Shown in pieces: positions 25,826 to 35,624 of a stretch of 64,000 nt of DNA. Each line of letters starts with the position of its first letter. Position 1 is the first letter of the stretch. A program made the position numbers and the translations under genes. The notes under the pieces were generated by a model, which was not told where the DNA came from, made no database searches, and was given only the letters and a program-made list of their open reading frames with translations. The DNA comes from Streptomyces sp. NBC_01707 (GTDB lineage Bacteria; Actinomycetota; Actinomycetes; Streptomycetales; Streptomycetaceae), in contig NZ_CP109190.1 of assembly GCF_041438805.1 (NCBI RefSeq), positions 62,001 through 126,000 of the forward strand, given 5' to 3'.

Positions 25826-26377
25826 CTACTGACTGGCGTCGTCGTGGTGAGCGCACAGCCATGCCGCCTCGAACTCGTCTCGGCTGATCTCCATGCCCAC
25901 AAGGTCGGGGTCGAAGATGTCCACGACGGGCGGGTTGAACGGCCAATCGTCCGGAGTGCTCCGCACAGCGGCCCCGTTGTCGCCCAGCTCCACCTGGCGA
26001 AGTCGGCGCCCGTCAGGCCCAACTTCCATCAGGTAAACCGCCGGGTCAACGTCATCCTCACCATCCCATCGGCGCCGCAGGTGCACGACGCTCCGGTCCG
26101 CCAGCGCGCCGAAGCCGAGACGGTTGCGCTGAGCGTCGCGCTGGGCCCGCAGGCCGGACAGGCCGCCGGGCATAGCGGGCGCGTCGATGTCGACCTCGTC
26201 CAGGTCCCAGCTCTCAGCCCGTTCGACCGCGTCCGAATGGTTGATGACTTCGACCTCAGCGAACGTCTCGACCACTTCCCGGGTCGACCTCGCATGGACC
26301 CACCACCACAAACCGCCCATGCCGTAGTCGTGCACGACGAGGAAGCGTGTCTTGTCAGCAGCGTCAGCATGGGTCAC
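25826..26377 (-). CDS. Conserved hypothetical protein
   Basis: 183 aa from GTG 26377: MTHADAADKTRFLVVHDYGM, GGLWWWVHARSTREVVETFA, RWDGEDDVDPAVYLMEVGPD and STPDDWPFNPPVVDIFDPDL. A compact acidic alpha/beta protein of a type common in Streptomyces chromosomes, with no assigned function. Intact and with normal codon use, it lies between a possible transposon end and IS21 and may be a stranded chromosomal gene or cargo. Confidence 0.7.
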   Translation of the reverse strand: MTHADAADKTRFLVVHDYGMGGLWWWVHARSTREVVETFAEVEVINHSDAVERAESWDLDEVDIDAPAMPGGLSGLRAQRDAQRNRLGFGALADRSVVHLRRRWDGEDDVDPAVYLMEVGPDGRRLRQVELGDNGAAVRSTPDDWPFNPPVVDIFDPDLVGMEISRDEFEAAWLCAHHDDASQ

Positions 26378-26540
26378 GTGGGCCGAGTTTAGTAGCAGTG
26401 TCGAACGAAATTCGATCAGTGTCGGCGTACACATTTACGTCCCCAGCTTCGTACGGATGAAAAGGGACAGATGTTGATGCGGTGAACCCTGTCGCTCGGC
26501 ACTCTGCTGCTGTCGGTGTGACGGTGGAGGGTGGCTGACG

Positions 26541-27959
26541 ATGGTCTTGGACCCGCATCGCTGGTTGGAACTGCGGCGTTTCCGTGGGCTGTTGGAGTCC
26601 GGGGCGTTGAGCCTGTCGGAGATCGCCCGGGAGACGGGCCTGGACCGTAAGACAGTGCGGAAGTACCTCTCGTCGCCGGGGCCGGCGACGCCGCCGCGGA
26701 GGTCGCCGAACGGACGGTCCCGAGCGAGGGTGATCGACGAGTTCGCGCCGCTGGTCGATGCGATGCTGCGGGCCGAAGTCCTGATGAAGGCCGCGGTCAT
26801 CCATGAGCGGTTGGTCGCGGAGTACGGGTTCACTGGGAACTACCAGCGGGTCAAGCTCTACGTTCAGGAAGCCCGGCCCAGGGTCGCCGAGGAACTCGGC
26901 ATCACGCCGAAGGAACTGGCGGGAATGCACCGCCGGTTCGAGGTGATCCCTGGCGCCCAGGCCCAGGTGGACTGGGGCGACGAGGGCAAGATCCTCGCGC
27001 ATATGGGCATCGGGAAGGTCCATTCGTTCCACATGACCCTGTCGTACTCCCGTGACCCGTTCTGCTGCTTCACCACGAGCCAGGATCTGGAGACCTTCTT
27101 CGACTGCCACCGGCGGGCGTTCGCGCACTTCGGCGGGGTGCCGATGACGGTCGTCTACGACCGCACCAAGACGGTCGTGCGCCGGCACGTCGCCCCGGGC
27201 GAGGCGGTGCCGCTGCATCCGGAAGCGGTCGGATTCGCCGGGCACTACGACTTCGACATCGACGTGCTGGCCGCTTATCGGCCCACCGGTAAAGGGCGCG
27301 TCGAGCGTCAGGTGCTGATCGTCCGCGACCATGTTCTCTCCGGGCGGTCCTTTTCGTCGATCGAGGAGATGGACGCCGCGTTCACGGCCTGGGTGCCGCA
27401 GCGACGTGCTCAGATCCACAAGACCCACCGCGAGGTGATCGGGCATCGTGCCGCCCGGGACCACGCAGCCCTCAAAACGCTGCCGCCGGCCCCGTATCTG
27501 GTGGCCGAACGGCACCTGCGGCCGGTCGGCAAGGACTGCCTGATCGCGTTCGGCGGCAACCTCTACTCGGTGCCCGCCCGCAAGGTCCGCCCCCGCCAGC
27601 TCGTCGAGATCCGGGCCACGAAGTCGCAGGTCATGCTGCATTCCACGGTCCCCGACTCGGGCGGCGAAACACTGCTGGCCATGCACCCGAGGGCGGTCGG
27701 CCGCGGGGTCCGCGTGGTCGAGGAAACGCACTGGGACGGGCTGCCCACTGGCAAGGGCCGCCGGACGACCACCGGCGACGTCCCCGTCCAGCCGCGCCAC
27801 CACCGCCCCCTGGGCGAAGAAGCCGGACCCTTGCAGGCCCTGCTGAACCGGGCCGCCGCCACCCAGGTCGAGGTCGGCCGCCGGCCGTTGTCGGTCTATG
27901 ACGAGCTGACCGGCACCCGCCCCTTCACCACCCACCGCGCCACGAAGGAATCGTCTTGA
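26541..27959 (+). CDS. istA: IS21 transposase IstA
   Basis: 472 aa. An N-terminal HTH (LSLSEIARETGLDRKTVRKY) precedes the DDE core: AQAQVDWGDEG (Asp 1), VVYDRTKTVVRRHV (Asp 2), and a Glu region (AAYRPTGKGRVERQVLIVRD). A C-terminal beta-barrel segment follows (YSVPARKVRPRQLVEIRATK). It overlaps istB by 4 bp (TTGAGCG), as in active IS21. IstA cuts and joins the ends with help from the IstB ATPase. Appears intact. Confidence 0.93.
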   Translation: MVLDPHRWLELRRFRGLLESGALSLSEIARETGLDRKTVRKYLSSPGPATPPRRSPNGRSRARVIDEFAPLVDAMLRAEVLMKAAVIHERLVAEYGFTGNYQRVKLYVQEARPRVAEELGITPKELAGMHRRFEVIPGAQAQVDWGDEGKILAHMGIGKVHSFHMTLSYSRDPFCCFTTSQDLETFFDCHRRAFAHFGGVPMTVVYDRTKTVVRRHVAPGEAVPLHPEAVGFAGHYDFDIDVLAAYRPTGKGRVERQVLIVRDHVLSGRSFSSIEEMDAAFTAWVPQRRAQIHKTHREVIGHRAARDHAALKTLPPAPYLVAERHLRPVGKDCLIAFGGNLYSVPARKVRPRQLVEIRATKSQVMLHSTVPDSGGETLLAMHPRAVGRGVRVVEETHWDGLPTGKGRRTTTGDVPVQPRHHRPLGEEAGPLQALLNRAAATQVEVGRRPLSVYDELTGTRPFTTHRATKESS

Positions 27960-28726
27960 GCGAGCTGACTGGCAACCGGATCCGCACCACGGCCGCGAAG
28001 CTCGGCCTGCCCCATCTGGCGGAAACCATCAACGAGTTCACCCGTCGCGCGGACGACGGCAAGCTCGGCTACCTCGACTTCCTCGACCTGGTCCTGTCCG
28101 AGGAACTGGCCGTCCGTGACGACCGCCGTTTCCGCCAAGGCCTACGGCTCTCTCGGCTGCCGCACCACAAGACGCTGGATGAGTACGACTTCTCGTTCCA
28201 GCCGGATCTCGACCCACGCAAGGTCAAAGACCTTGCCACCCTGTCCTTCGTCGAGGCCAAGGCCAACGCAGCCCTGCTCGGGCCGCCCGGAGTCGGCAAG
28301 ACCCACATCGCGATCGCGCTGGCGGTCGCGGCCTGCCGGGCCGGGTATTCGATCTACTTCACCAGCCTCGATGACATGGTCCGCAACCTCAAAGCCGCCG
28401 AGGCAGCAGGGCGTCTGACCAGCAAACTCGGCTCCTACCTGCGGCCGAGCGTTCTCGTGGTCGATGAGGTCGGCTACCAGCCGCTCGAACGCGCCGAGGC
28501 GAACCTGGTCTTCCAGGTCATCTCCAAGCGCTACGAAAAGGGGTCGATCATCCTGACCTCGAACAAGACCTTCAGCGAATGGGGCCAGGTCTTCGGCGAC
28601 GAAGTCCTCGCCACCGCGATCCTCGACCGGCTCCTGCACCACTGCGAAGTCGTCCCCATCAACGGCCCCAGCTACCGGCTCAAGAACCGCCTCCAAGCCA
28701 TCGAGCGCGAGACCGAAGTGGCCTGA
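27956..28726 (+). CDS. istB: IS21 helper ATPase IstB
   Basis: 256 aa. Walker A LLGPPGVGKTHIAIALAVAA, Walker B VLVVDEVGYQPL and a sensor-like IILTSNKTF, the AAA+ pattern of IstB/DnaC-like proteins. It assists target choice and strand transfer. The start lies in the istA stop region (TTGAGCGAGCTG). Intact. The stop at 28726 lies 54 bp inside the right end of the element. Confidence 0.93.
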   Translation: MSELTGNRIRTTAAKLGLPHLAETINEFTRRADDGKLGYLDFLDLVLSEELAVRDDRRFRQGLRLSRLPHHKTLDEYDFSFQPDLDPRKVKDLATLSFVEAKANAALLGPPGVGKTHIAIALAVAACRAGYSIYFTSLDDMVRNLKAAEAAGRLTSKLGSYLRPSVLVVDEVGYQPLERAEANLVFQVISKRYEKGSIILTSNKTFSEWGQVFGDEVLATAILDRLLHHCEVVPINGPSYRLKNRLQAIERETEVA

Positions 28727-28780
28727 CAGCTGGGGACGAAGAAGGGTACGGGACTGGGGACATAAGTCCGTACGCCGACA

Positions 28781-30397
28781 CATGCCTCGGTAGCGGCAGT
28801 TCCGCAGGCCGTGGGCATGAACGGTCTCGGAGACGGTGGCCTCGCAGCCTGCGCGGATCGCGTATCTCCTGCGCCACTCGGTCGTCGTCTGTTCGGCCCT
28901 GTTCTGCGTCTGGATCTCTTGGAGAGGTTGGGGCATCAGGAAGACGTGACGGCCCTTGCCTTCGACGTTGCCGGTGCATTTGAGCCGGTCGGCGCATTCG
29001 CGGCAGGCCTTGCGTGGGAAGAGCACGGAGAGCCGGGGGTGGCCGTCGCCGAGTGTGGGCTTCCATGGTGGACTCGTCACGCCGTTAGGGCAGGTCAGGG
29101 TGCGGGCTTGCCAGTCGATGTGGAAGTCCTGCTTGGCGAAGCCGGGCCGTTTACTGGCCTGTGGGTCGTCACGGACTGGTCCGAAGAGTGTGATGTCCCA
29201 TTGCCGGGCAGCGTGGTGGATGCTGTCCGGCGAGATGTAGCCGCTGTCAACGACGTGTTCGGTGGGCTGGAACCCTTGCGCGGTCAGTCCCAGGTGGATC
29301 CGGTCCAGGGCATCAATGTCCTGCTCGGGCGCCGGCCGGGTGGTGACCTGGACGATCACGTTCAGGCCGGTCTCGTCGCAGGTCTCGGTCTGGTGGTCGC
29401 GGTAGCCGATCCAGTCCTGCTGTCCGGCAGCGGTGACTTTCTGGCTGTATCGGGCTTCGGGATCGTGCGGGGTGACGATCTCCATGCCCGACCACGGCAC
29501 TCGCGCCGAAGCGGGATCGGGTCGGCCGTCCGCTGATGCCTTGCCCGTGTTGCGGCGTTCGGTCGTCCTGCGGCTTGCCCGGTTCCGACTGGATTTCGGT
29601 CCCCGCCAGCGCAGTTGGCCGTCCCCGTCGAGCCAGTACTGCTGAACCCAGACCTGCCGCAGGACCTCAACGGCGGGTAGTGCCCGCAGTCCGGGTGGGG
29701 CATCGGAGTCGTGAACCGCTCGCAGGATGTGCATGCCGTCCTCGCCGACACGTAGCACGTAGGCGATCAGGGCGTCACCTCCCCGAGGAAGCCGGTCATA
29801 GCGGACTGGGCGGCCGTAGCGGTCACCCCAGTCCGCGGTAACAAGTCCGGCCAGCCATTCCTCGCCGTGCGCAACGAGTTCTTCCAGAGCCGCCCGCAGG
29901 GTCTCGGCGACGAGTTCACCCCGATTGAGCCGGCGTACTGCCGCCAGCACATGGGTCGAGTCGGTGCGGACCCGGCCACGGCGTTTAACCAGGCCCGCAG
30001 CCGCAAGACGTTCCACCATCACAGCCAGCAGCCGGTCTGCACGGTCCCCTTCGGCCAACCGGTCACGGAACTCGCTCAGCACCGAGAAGTCGAAGCCAGC
30101 GTCGTCCAGCTCCAGGCCCAGGCAGTACTTCCAGTCCAGACGGCACCGGACGGCCTCCGCCGCCTGCCGGTCGGTCAGATTCTCCGTGTATTGCAACACC
30201 GACACCAGCGCAAGCCGGGCCGGTGACAGACCAGGGCGCCCGTCTGCCGGATACCAGTCGGTGAAATCCTCGTCCACGAACAGCTCGTCGAGCCGGTCAC
30301 GCATCCACATTGCTGCCGTGCCACGCGGATTACTCGCCCGGGCCATCTTCACGGTCAGTGGCGGAACCACTCGACCAGAACCACACCCCATCGACAT
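28781..30397 (-). pseudogene. IS1182-family transposase, 3' end cut off by IS21
   Basis: From ATG 30397: RMARASNPRGTAAMWMRDRL-like N-terminus, FVDEDFTDWYPADGRPGLSP, RTDSTHVLAAVRRLNRGELV (Asp), EHVVDSGYISPDSIHHAARQ (Asp) and a C-terminal Cys-rich insert (CRECADRLKC). Then ETVHAHGLRNCRYRGM reaches the IS21 end at 28780. The region after the catalytic Glu is missing and its remainder is not on the far side of IS21. Around 540 residues of the family's usual 550-600 are present; probably inactive. Confidence 0.85.
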
Positions 30398-30514
30398 TCC
30401 GGCCCCCTCCGACCGGCAGAGACTGCCCCGCTCAACAACGGCAGCACACCACCGCCAGCGCGAACAACCCCTCGGGGGCAGGCTTCACCCCACCGAGCGA
30501 AGATCGCCAACAGC

Positions 30515-32171
30515 GGGACTGTCCAATCAACGGATCTGTCTCACTTCCGGTGGTGACGGAGGGTGCAGTTACCCCAGGAGAATGCGATGGCGGAGGAGGG
30601 CGAATCCTGCCCGGCCGTACATCTGGCGCTTGATCAGCTTGGTCTTGTTGTTGACTCCTTCGGTGCCGCCGTTGTGGTGGCAGTAGGTGAGGGCCGCGTT
30701 CACAGCGTCGCGATCTCTCTCGAGGCCGCGGGTGAAAGCGTGCAGGTGGGGCAAGCCCTCGGCCTGTGCGGCATCGATCCACATGCTCAGCTGCCCGGCG
30801 TTCTCCTCGGCCGGTCTCAGTAGCGCGGCGAAGGTGTGGACGAGGCCCGTGACGGCGGTCATCTGCGGGCAGGCGGCGGTAGCAGCCTCGATCCGTTCCC
30901 GCTGGTGATCTTTGAGGTGGTCAGGGTGGGTGAGGAGGTAGCGGGCCAGCCGACGCGGTGAAAGCGCTGGCCGGTCGGCCTCGACGCGGCCCTGGTTGAT
31001 GTACTTGTGGAGCAGGTTGAGGCTACCCGGGTAGCCGAGTTCCCGAATCTCGGCGAACAGGTGAGAGACCGGTGCGGCCGGATCCTCATCGCGGCGTCGG
31101 CGCAGGTGGTCTCGGTATGGATCCACCAGCGTGGGGCGGTACTTGGGGGCCGGATGAGTCGCTCGGGTTCCGGGACACGTGCGTAGCGTTTGACGGTGTT
31201 CAGTGCCAGGTTCAGACGCCTGGCGCATTCCAGCAGGCCCACGCCCCGATCGAGGAGGTCGTGGACGTGGTGCCAGCGCTCGCGGTTGGTGGCCGCCTGC
31301 TTGCCCTCGCTCGGTGGCGGGCCGGTCTTGGCCCAGCAGGTACTGTGCGCGGCCACCTCCTTGCGGACAGCCTCGGCCAGGTTGTGCCAGATGTGCCACC
31401 GGTCGCCTACCTGCACCGCATGCGGCAAGGCACGGCGGATCGCCTCTGCGTAAGCGGCCGAGCCGTCCCGGCACACGACCTCGACACCAGGATGGTCACG
31501 CAGCCAGGCTTCCAGGGCGTCGGTGGTACGACCGGGCAGGACATCGATCCGCTCGCAGGTCTCGGCGTCGATCAGAACGGTCGCGTAGTCGTGGCGGCGA
31601 CGCAGCGCGAAGTCGTCCACCCCCAGCACCCGCGGCACCCGCCGGGCGGGCAGCGGCAACCGCACCAGCGCGCGCAGGGCGGTGTGCCGTGAGACGGCCA
31701 CCGCGAGTATGGACAGCACACGAGCGCCAGCACGGCCGGCTAACTCCCGCACCACCGCTCCGACCTGCAAGGACAGCCGAGACGTGCGTCGCTGATAGCG
31801 CTCCAGGATCCCGGAAAGCTGTTCTCGAAACGTCTGGCGGCATCCCATAGTCGGGCAGACCAGGCGGCGTACGCGCACCTCGACCACCACGCGGCGGGCA
31901 TCCACGGGCACATCCGCGACAACCCTTACGTGATATCCGTGCACCCGCCCCGACCAGGCCCCGCAATCCGGGCAAGCCACCGCCCCGCAGGGCGTCCGAG
32001 CCCTCACCAGGATCCGCTCCCCCTCGTCCACTATGCCCTCGAAGACCAGAGGGGACAGCCCCGAAAACACCATGCTCACAACCTCGTTGACATCACACAC
32101 GCCATATCAACGACGCCAGTCGCGCTCCGTCACCACCGGAAGTGAGACAGATCCGTTCTTTTTGCAGTCCC
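30515..32171. mobile_element. ISL3-family insertion sequence with 8-bp target duplication
   Basis: The 8-bp sequence CCAACAGC flanks both sides (30507-30514 and 32172-32179). The ends begin GGGACTG, and the next conserved block is a perfect 32-bp inverted repeat at 30529-30560 and 32126-32157. Length is 1657 bp. It inserted in a short interval between IS1182 and the 5' side of a second ISL3. Confidence 0.92.
30569..32100 (-). pseudogene. ISL3-family transposase with one frameshift
   Basis: The N-terminal zinc-binding region is CGAVACPDCGAWSGRVHGYH, followed by the catalytic RVLGVDDFALRRRHDYATVL (Asp), VEVVCRDGSAAYAEAIRRAL (Asp) and DRWHIWHNLAEAV. The first frame (from 32100) shifts near 31145, inside a run of G/C, to the frame ending at 30569, which holds the catalytic Glu region (YCHHNGGTEGVNNKTKLIKR). 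One base restores a normal-length protein of about 510 aa. The perfect inverted repeats and target duplication suggest a young element, so a sequencing error is a serious possibility. Confidence 0.85.
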
Positions 32172-32410
32172 CCAACAGCATCGCTTCCGTGCAGTGGCCA
32201 CTGTGAGTGACCGCTGTGCGTCTTCGGGCAGGCTCCCAACTCGTCCGAAAATGAGCCTTGGTGGCCATGGCTGGGCTGAAAGTCCCGGCCATGGACGAGG
32301 TCGTGCTCCGGCTGGAGAAGCTGTTGTTCCCGTCGATCGCTGGCGTCTGTCAATGCTCCCGCAGAATTGCGCACGTTCTGCTCCCGCAGAATTGACCCCT
32401 TGGGGTTGGT

Positions 32411-33208
32411 TCAGTCTCGGTGTGTGCGGTTCTCCTTGGCGAGGAGTTCGCGTCGTTGGCGGGTGCGGTAGGAGTCGCCGGTGAGGGTGAGGACCTCGGC
32501 GTGGTGGACGAGGCGGTCGATCATGGCGGCTGCGACGACGTCGTCGGAGAAGGTCTCTCCCCAGCGTCCGAAGGGCAGGTTCGAGGTCACCATCACGGAG
32601 CCCTGCTCGTAGCGGGACGCGATCAGTTGGAAGAACAGGTTCGCGGCGTCCTGGTCGAAGGGGATGTAGCCGACCTCGTCAATAATGATCAGTCGGTAGC
32701 GGCGGATCTTCTTCAGTTCGGCCTCGAGGCTGCCGGCCTGGTGGGCGGTGGCGAGGCGGGTGATCCAGTTGCTCGCTGTGTCGAACAGGACGGAGTGGCC
32801 GGCGTGGGCCGCTTTGACTCCGAGGCCGATGGCGAGGTGTGTCTTGCCGATGCCGGGCGGCCCGAGCAGGACCACGTTTTCCGCCTTGGAGACGAACGTC
32901 CCGGTGGCCAGATGGGCCAGGACATCGCGGCGCATTGAGGGCAGGTGGTCGAGGTTGAAGTCCTCGATGGTCTTGACCTGCGGGAAGTGGGCGGTGCGGA
33001 TCCGCATCACGGTGCCCTTGGATTCGCGGTCGGCGACCTGCCGCTGCAGCAAGGCTGCCAGGTATTCCTCGTGGGACCAGTTCTCATCGCGGGCCTGGGT
33101 TGCCAGGTCCTCCCAGCAGGCCCCGATTGTCGGGGTCTTCAGGACCCGGGTCAGGTAAGCGATCATGGACGGCAGGCCGTCCTTCGGCATCGGGGTGGCC
33201 ATGGTCAT
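32411..33208 (-). CDS. istB: IS21 helper ATPase IstB (copy 2)
   Basis: 265 aa, ATG 33208 (MTMATPMPKDGLPSMIAYLT; a second ATG follows two codons on). Walker A VVLLGPPGIGKTHLAIGLGV, Walker B LIIIDEVGYIPF, sensor VMVTSNLPFGRWG. AAA+ partner of the IstA below. The gene starts 3 bases after the istA stop in the reading direction, so the two are one operon. Intact. Confidence 0.93.
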   Translation of the reverse strand: MTMATPMPKDGLPSMIAYLTRVLKTPTIGACWEDLATQARDENWSHEEYLAALLQRQVADRESKGTVMRIRTAHFPQVKTIEDFNLDHLPSMRRDVLAHLATGTFVSKAENVVLLGPPGIGKTHLAIGLGVKAAHAGHSVLFDTASNWITRLATAHQAGSLEAELKKIRRYRLIIIDEVGYIPFDQDAANLFFQLIASRYEQGSVMVTSNLPFGRWGETFSDDVVAAAMIDRLVHHAEVLTLTGDSYRTRQRRELLAKENRTHRD

Positions 33209-33211
33209 GTG

Positions 33212-34480
33212 TCACTTCGCTTCTGTTGACGGCTGGTCGAAATCGACGCCGAAGAGGGCGTCGTAGTCCGGCAGGGGCCGCAGGGCGACGATGTGCCCGT
33301 CGGTGTGCTGCCGTGTTGCTGCCTGGCGCCGGTGGCGGTCCTCGGCCAGGGCCTGGCGCATCCGCTTGGCCGTGGCGGCATGGGCGGGATCGGTGACCAC
33401 CGCCTGCTTGGCCCAGGACCGCTGGTGGCGTGCGACGACCTGGCCGTCGCAGAACACCACGACCTCCTGCAGGGAGGCGGTGACGTCGACGAACCGGCCG
33501 ATGACCTGCCGGTCGACCGAGTAGTCGCCGGTGTCGACCCGGACGTAGTAGTCACGGGCGAGCCTGATCCGCGAACTCAGGCCGGTCGGCGGCTCGAGGG
33601 GCGGCAGTGGCGTCATCGACAGGTAGTCCCGCTCCAGCAGGTCGACGGGCCGGCCGTGGATCGAGCGGACCGTGCGGGAGTTCGCCTTGATCAGCCAGTC
33701 CTTGAGCTGCTGGTTGAAGTCCGCTGGGGAGGCGAACTGCCGGCCAGGCAGGAAGGAGGTCTCCAGGTAGCCGTTGCTCCGCTCGACCATCCCTTTGTAT
33801 TCGGGGTCGCGGGGCGGCGCGAGCTTGATCCTGGTGGCCAGAGTTCCGGCGAACGCCGCCGCCGGCGCGGTGAGTTTCCCGCTGCCGCCGATCGCGGCTT
33901 CCCGGTCCCAGACCAGCGTCTTGGGGACCCGGCCGATCTCATGGATCAGCTGCCACATTCCCGAAAGGATGTCGCCGGCCTGCCTCGAGGGGATCATCAC
34001 CGCGGACAAATGACGGGAGAACCCCAAGGCCATGACCAGCACCGGCAGCACCCGCTCCTGCCCGGCGCCGACCTGGACCTTCGTCTCCGGGAACCACAGA
34101 TCGCACTGGGCGACCTCGCCGGGCTCATAGGTGACCCGGTCGACCGGGTCGATTCCGAGGTATTCCGGCCGGATCAGCGCCAGCCGCTTGCGGAGCGGTG
34201 CCGAGGAGTACGGCCAGCCAATCCGCTCGGCGATCACCGGCGCCGGCATCGTCGGCCACTCCTGCAGCAGAGCCCGCATCTGAGGCTCGAACTTGTCCGC
34301 GACGTGACCCCGCGGGGCCCGCTCGAACACAGGCGGCCGGTCTGAGTTCAACGCGGCCCGCACCGTGTTCCGGGCCACCCCCAACCGCCGCGCGATCTCC
34401 TTGATGGGCACACCCTCCGCCCGGTGCAGACGGCGTATCTCGGCCCAGTCCTCCACTTTCAGCACCCTCCAGATCATCAA
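33212..34480 (-). CDS. istA: IS21 transposase IstA (copy 2)
   Basis: 422 aa. N-terminal HTH (VPIKEIARRLGVARNTVRAA), then DDE core VAQCDLWFPETKVQVGAG (Asp 1), TLVWDREAAIGGSG (Asp 2) and RDPEYKGMVERSNGYLETSF (Glu). C-terminal barrel YVRVDTGDYSVDRQVIGRFV. Full length, no frameshift. It belongs to the short-IstA branch, unlike copy 1, so the two IS21 elements arrived separately. Confidence 0.93.
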   Translation of the reverse strand: MMIWRVLKVEDWAEIRRLHRAEGVPIKEIARRLGVARNTVRAALNSDRPPVFERAPRGHVADKFEPQMRALLQEWPTMPAPVIAERIGWPYSSAPLRKRLALIRPEYLGIDPVDRVTYEPGEVAQCDLWFPETKVQVGAGQERVLPVLVMALGFSRHLSAVMIPSRQAGDILSGMWQLIHEIGRVPKTLVWDREAAIGGSGKLTAPAAAFAGTLATRIKLAPPRDPEYKGMVERSNGYLETSFLPGRQFASPADFNQQLKDWLIKANSRTVRSIHGRPVDLLERDYLSMTPLPPLEPPTGLSSRIRLARDYYVRVDTGDYSVDRQVIGRFVDVTASLQEVVVFCDGQVVARHQRSWAKQAVVTDPAHAATAKRMRQALAEDRHRRQAATRQHTDGHIVALRPLPDYDALFGVDFDQPSTEAK

Positions 34481-35624
34481 GGGGGGTCAATTCTGCAGGA
34501 GCACCTGGGGGGTCATTCTTGCGGGAGCAACGACAGGCGTCGCGGTGCTGTCGGTGAACGTGGATATCGAGATAGTGCGTGTCGACGCACAGTGCACCGC
34601 GACTGGCGCCGCGTGCCCGGGATGCGATGCCTGGTCGACCCAGGTCCACAGCTTCTACCTGCGGTTTCCTGCCGACGTGCCCAGCGCCGGACGGAGCGTC
34701 GTACTCCAGCTCCGGGTTCGTCGGTTCCGGTGCGGCAACGCCATGTGCCCGCGCCGAACCTTCGTCGAGCAAATACCCGGCCTGACGCGCAGGCACGGCC
34801 AGCGCACTGAGCTGCTGCGCCACACTGGCTGCGGTAGGTCTCGCCCTGGCGGGCCGAGCCGGCGCCCGCCTGGCCTCCGTCCTTGGGTTATCCGTCAGTC
34901 GGAGCACGGTCTTGCGCCTGATTGACGCGCTCCCCGATCCGGAGGCGGCCGCGCCGCGCGTGGTCGGCGTCGATGAGTACGCCACCCGCAAGGGCCGCCA
35001 CTACGGCACCGTCCTGGTGGATGTCGAAACCCGCCGTCCAATCGATCTTCTCCCTGACCGTGAGGCATCCAGTCTGGCCGCCTGGCTCGCCCGACGGCCA
35101 GGTGTCGAAGTCGTATGCCGGGACCGTGCGCCGTTCTTTGCAGAAGGCGCCACGGCCGGGGCCCCGCAGGCGATTCAGGTCGCGGACCGGTGGCATCTCT
35201 GGCACAACCTCAGCGATGCCACCGAGCGAAGCGTCGCCCAGCACCGCCACTGCCTGCGTGTCCTCGTCCCCGCTACTCCCGAAGCCGAGTCCGAGTGGGC
35301 CCCTCGCAGCGCCCTGACCTGCAACTTTGCTCTGACCTGCACAAACTTCGAGCGCCTCGGCCCGCATCAACCCGTTCCGGCCCGCTTCAAGCCGCTTCAG
35401 CCCGGCGCCGTTTTCCCGTGGGAAAACCGCGAACGCGAAGGTGGCCTGATCTGCGGGTACCCACTCCAGTGCCCATGAGACCTGAGCCTGAGCACGATAG
35501 GTGGCGTATTTGCCCGACAACCGTCGTCATCCACGTTCGGCCTCCTGGCGCAGGTTCTCCTCGGTCGGTCCCCACGGGCCACCGAAAGGCGGCGTTGTCA
35601 GTGCGCTCTGCCAGGGTGTGCGTC

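Larger units (their letters stand above)
26420..28780. mobile_element. IS21-family insertion sequence 1 (about 2.36 kb)
   Basis: Ends start TGTCGGCGTAC at 26420 and, inverted, at 28780; the terminal 27 bp of both ends match except for a few bases and both contain GTCCCCAG. Internal sub-repeats (CAGCTTCGTACGG / CGAAGAAGGGTACGG) are also present, as usual for IS21. No matching target duplication flanks it. It abuts a truncated IS1182 on the right and an unrelated gene on the left, so one flank has been rearranged. Confidence 0.85.
32348..34535. mobile_element. IS21-family insertion sequence 2, with 6-bp target duplication
   Basis: 2188 bp with TGTC...TGCTCCCGCA ends at 32348 and, inverted, at 34535; a second copy of the terminal motif (GCTCCCGCAGAATTGACCCC) lies inside the left end. 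GGCGTC precedes the left end (32342-32347) and follows the right end (34536-34541). It is inserted in an ISL3 transposase gene, which fixes the order of events. Not a close relative of IS21 copy 1. Confidence 0.92.
32267..35290 (+). pseudogene. Second ISL3-family transposase, split by IS21, frameshifted and truncated
   Basis: The 5' part is MAGLKVPAMDEVVLRLEKLL then FPSIAGV, ending at the IS21 at 32348. It resumes at 34542 with AVLSVNVDIEIVRVDAQCTA and ACPGCDAWSTQVHSFYLRFP. A frameshift near 34823 leads to [35 protein letters not shown] and [20 protein letters not shown]. The C-terminal third, with the catalytic Glu, is missing after about 35290. Joining across the 6-bp duplication GGCGTC gives a continuous frame (IAGVAVLSV). 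Not functional. Confidence 0.85.

Noticed and set aside
26364..27935. 523-codon minus-strand frame over istA
   Set aside because: Shadow of an intact IS21 transposase; no motifs of its own.
28142..28780. Apparent C-terminal extension of the IS1182 transposase
   Set aside because: The frame happens to stay open into IS21; the text after 28780 is the complement of istB and not part of IS1182.
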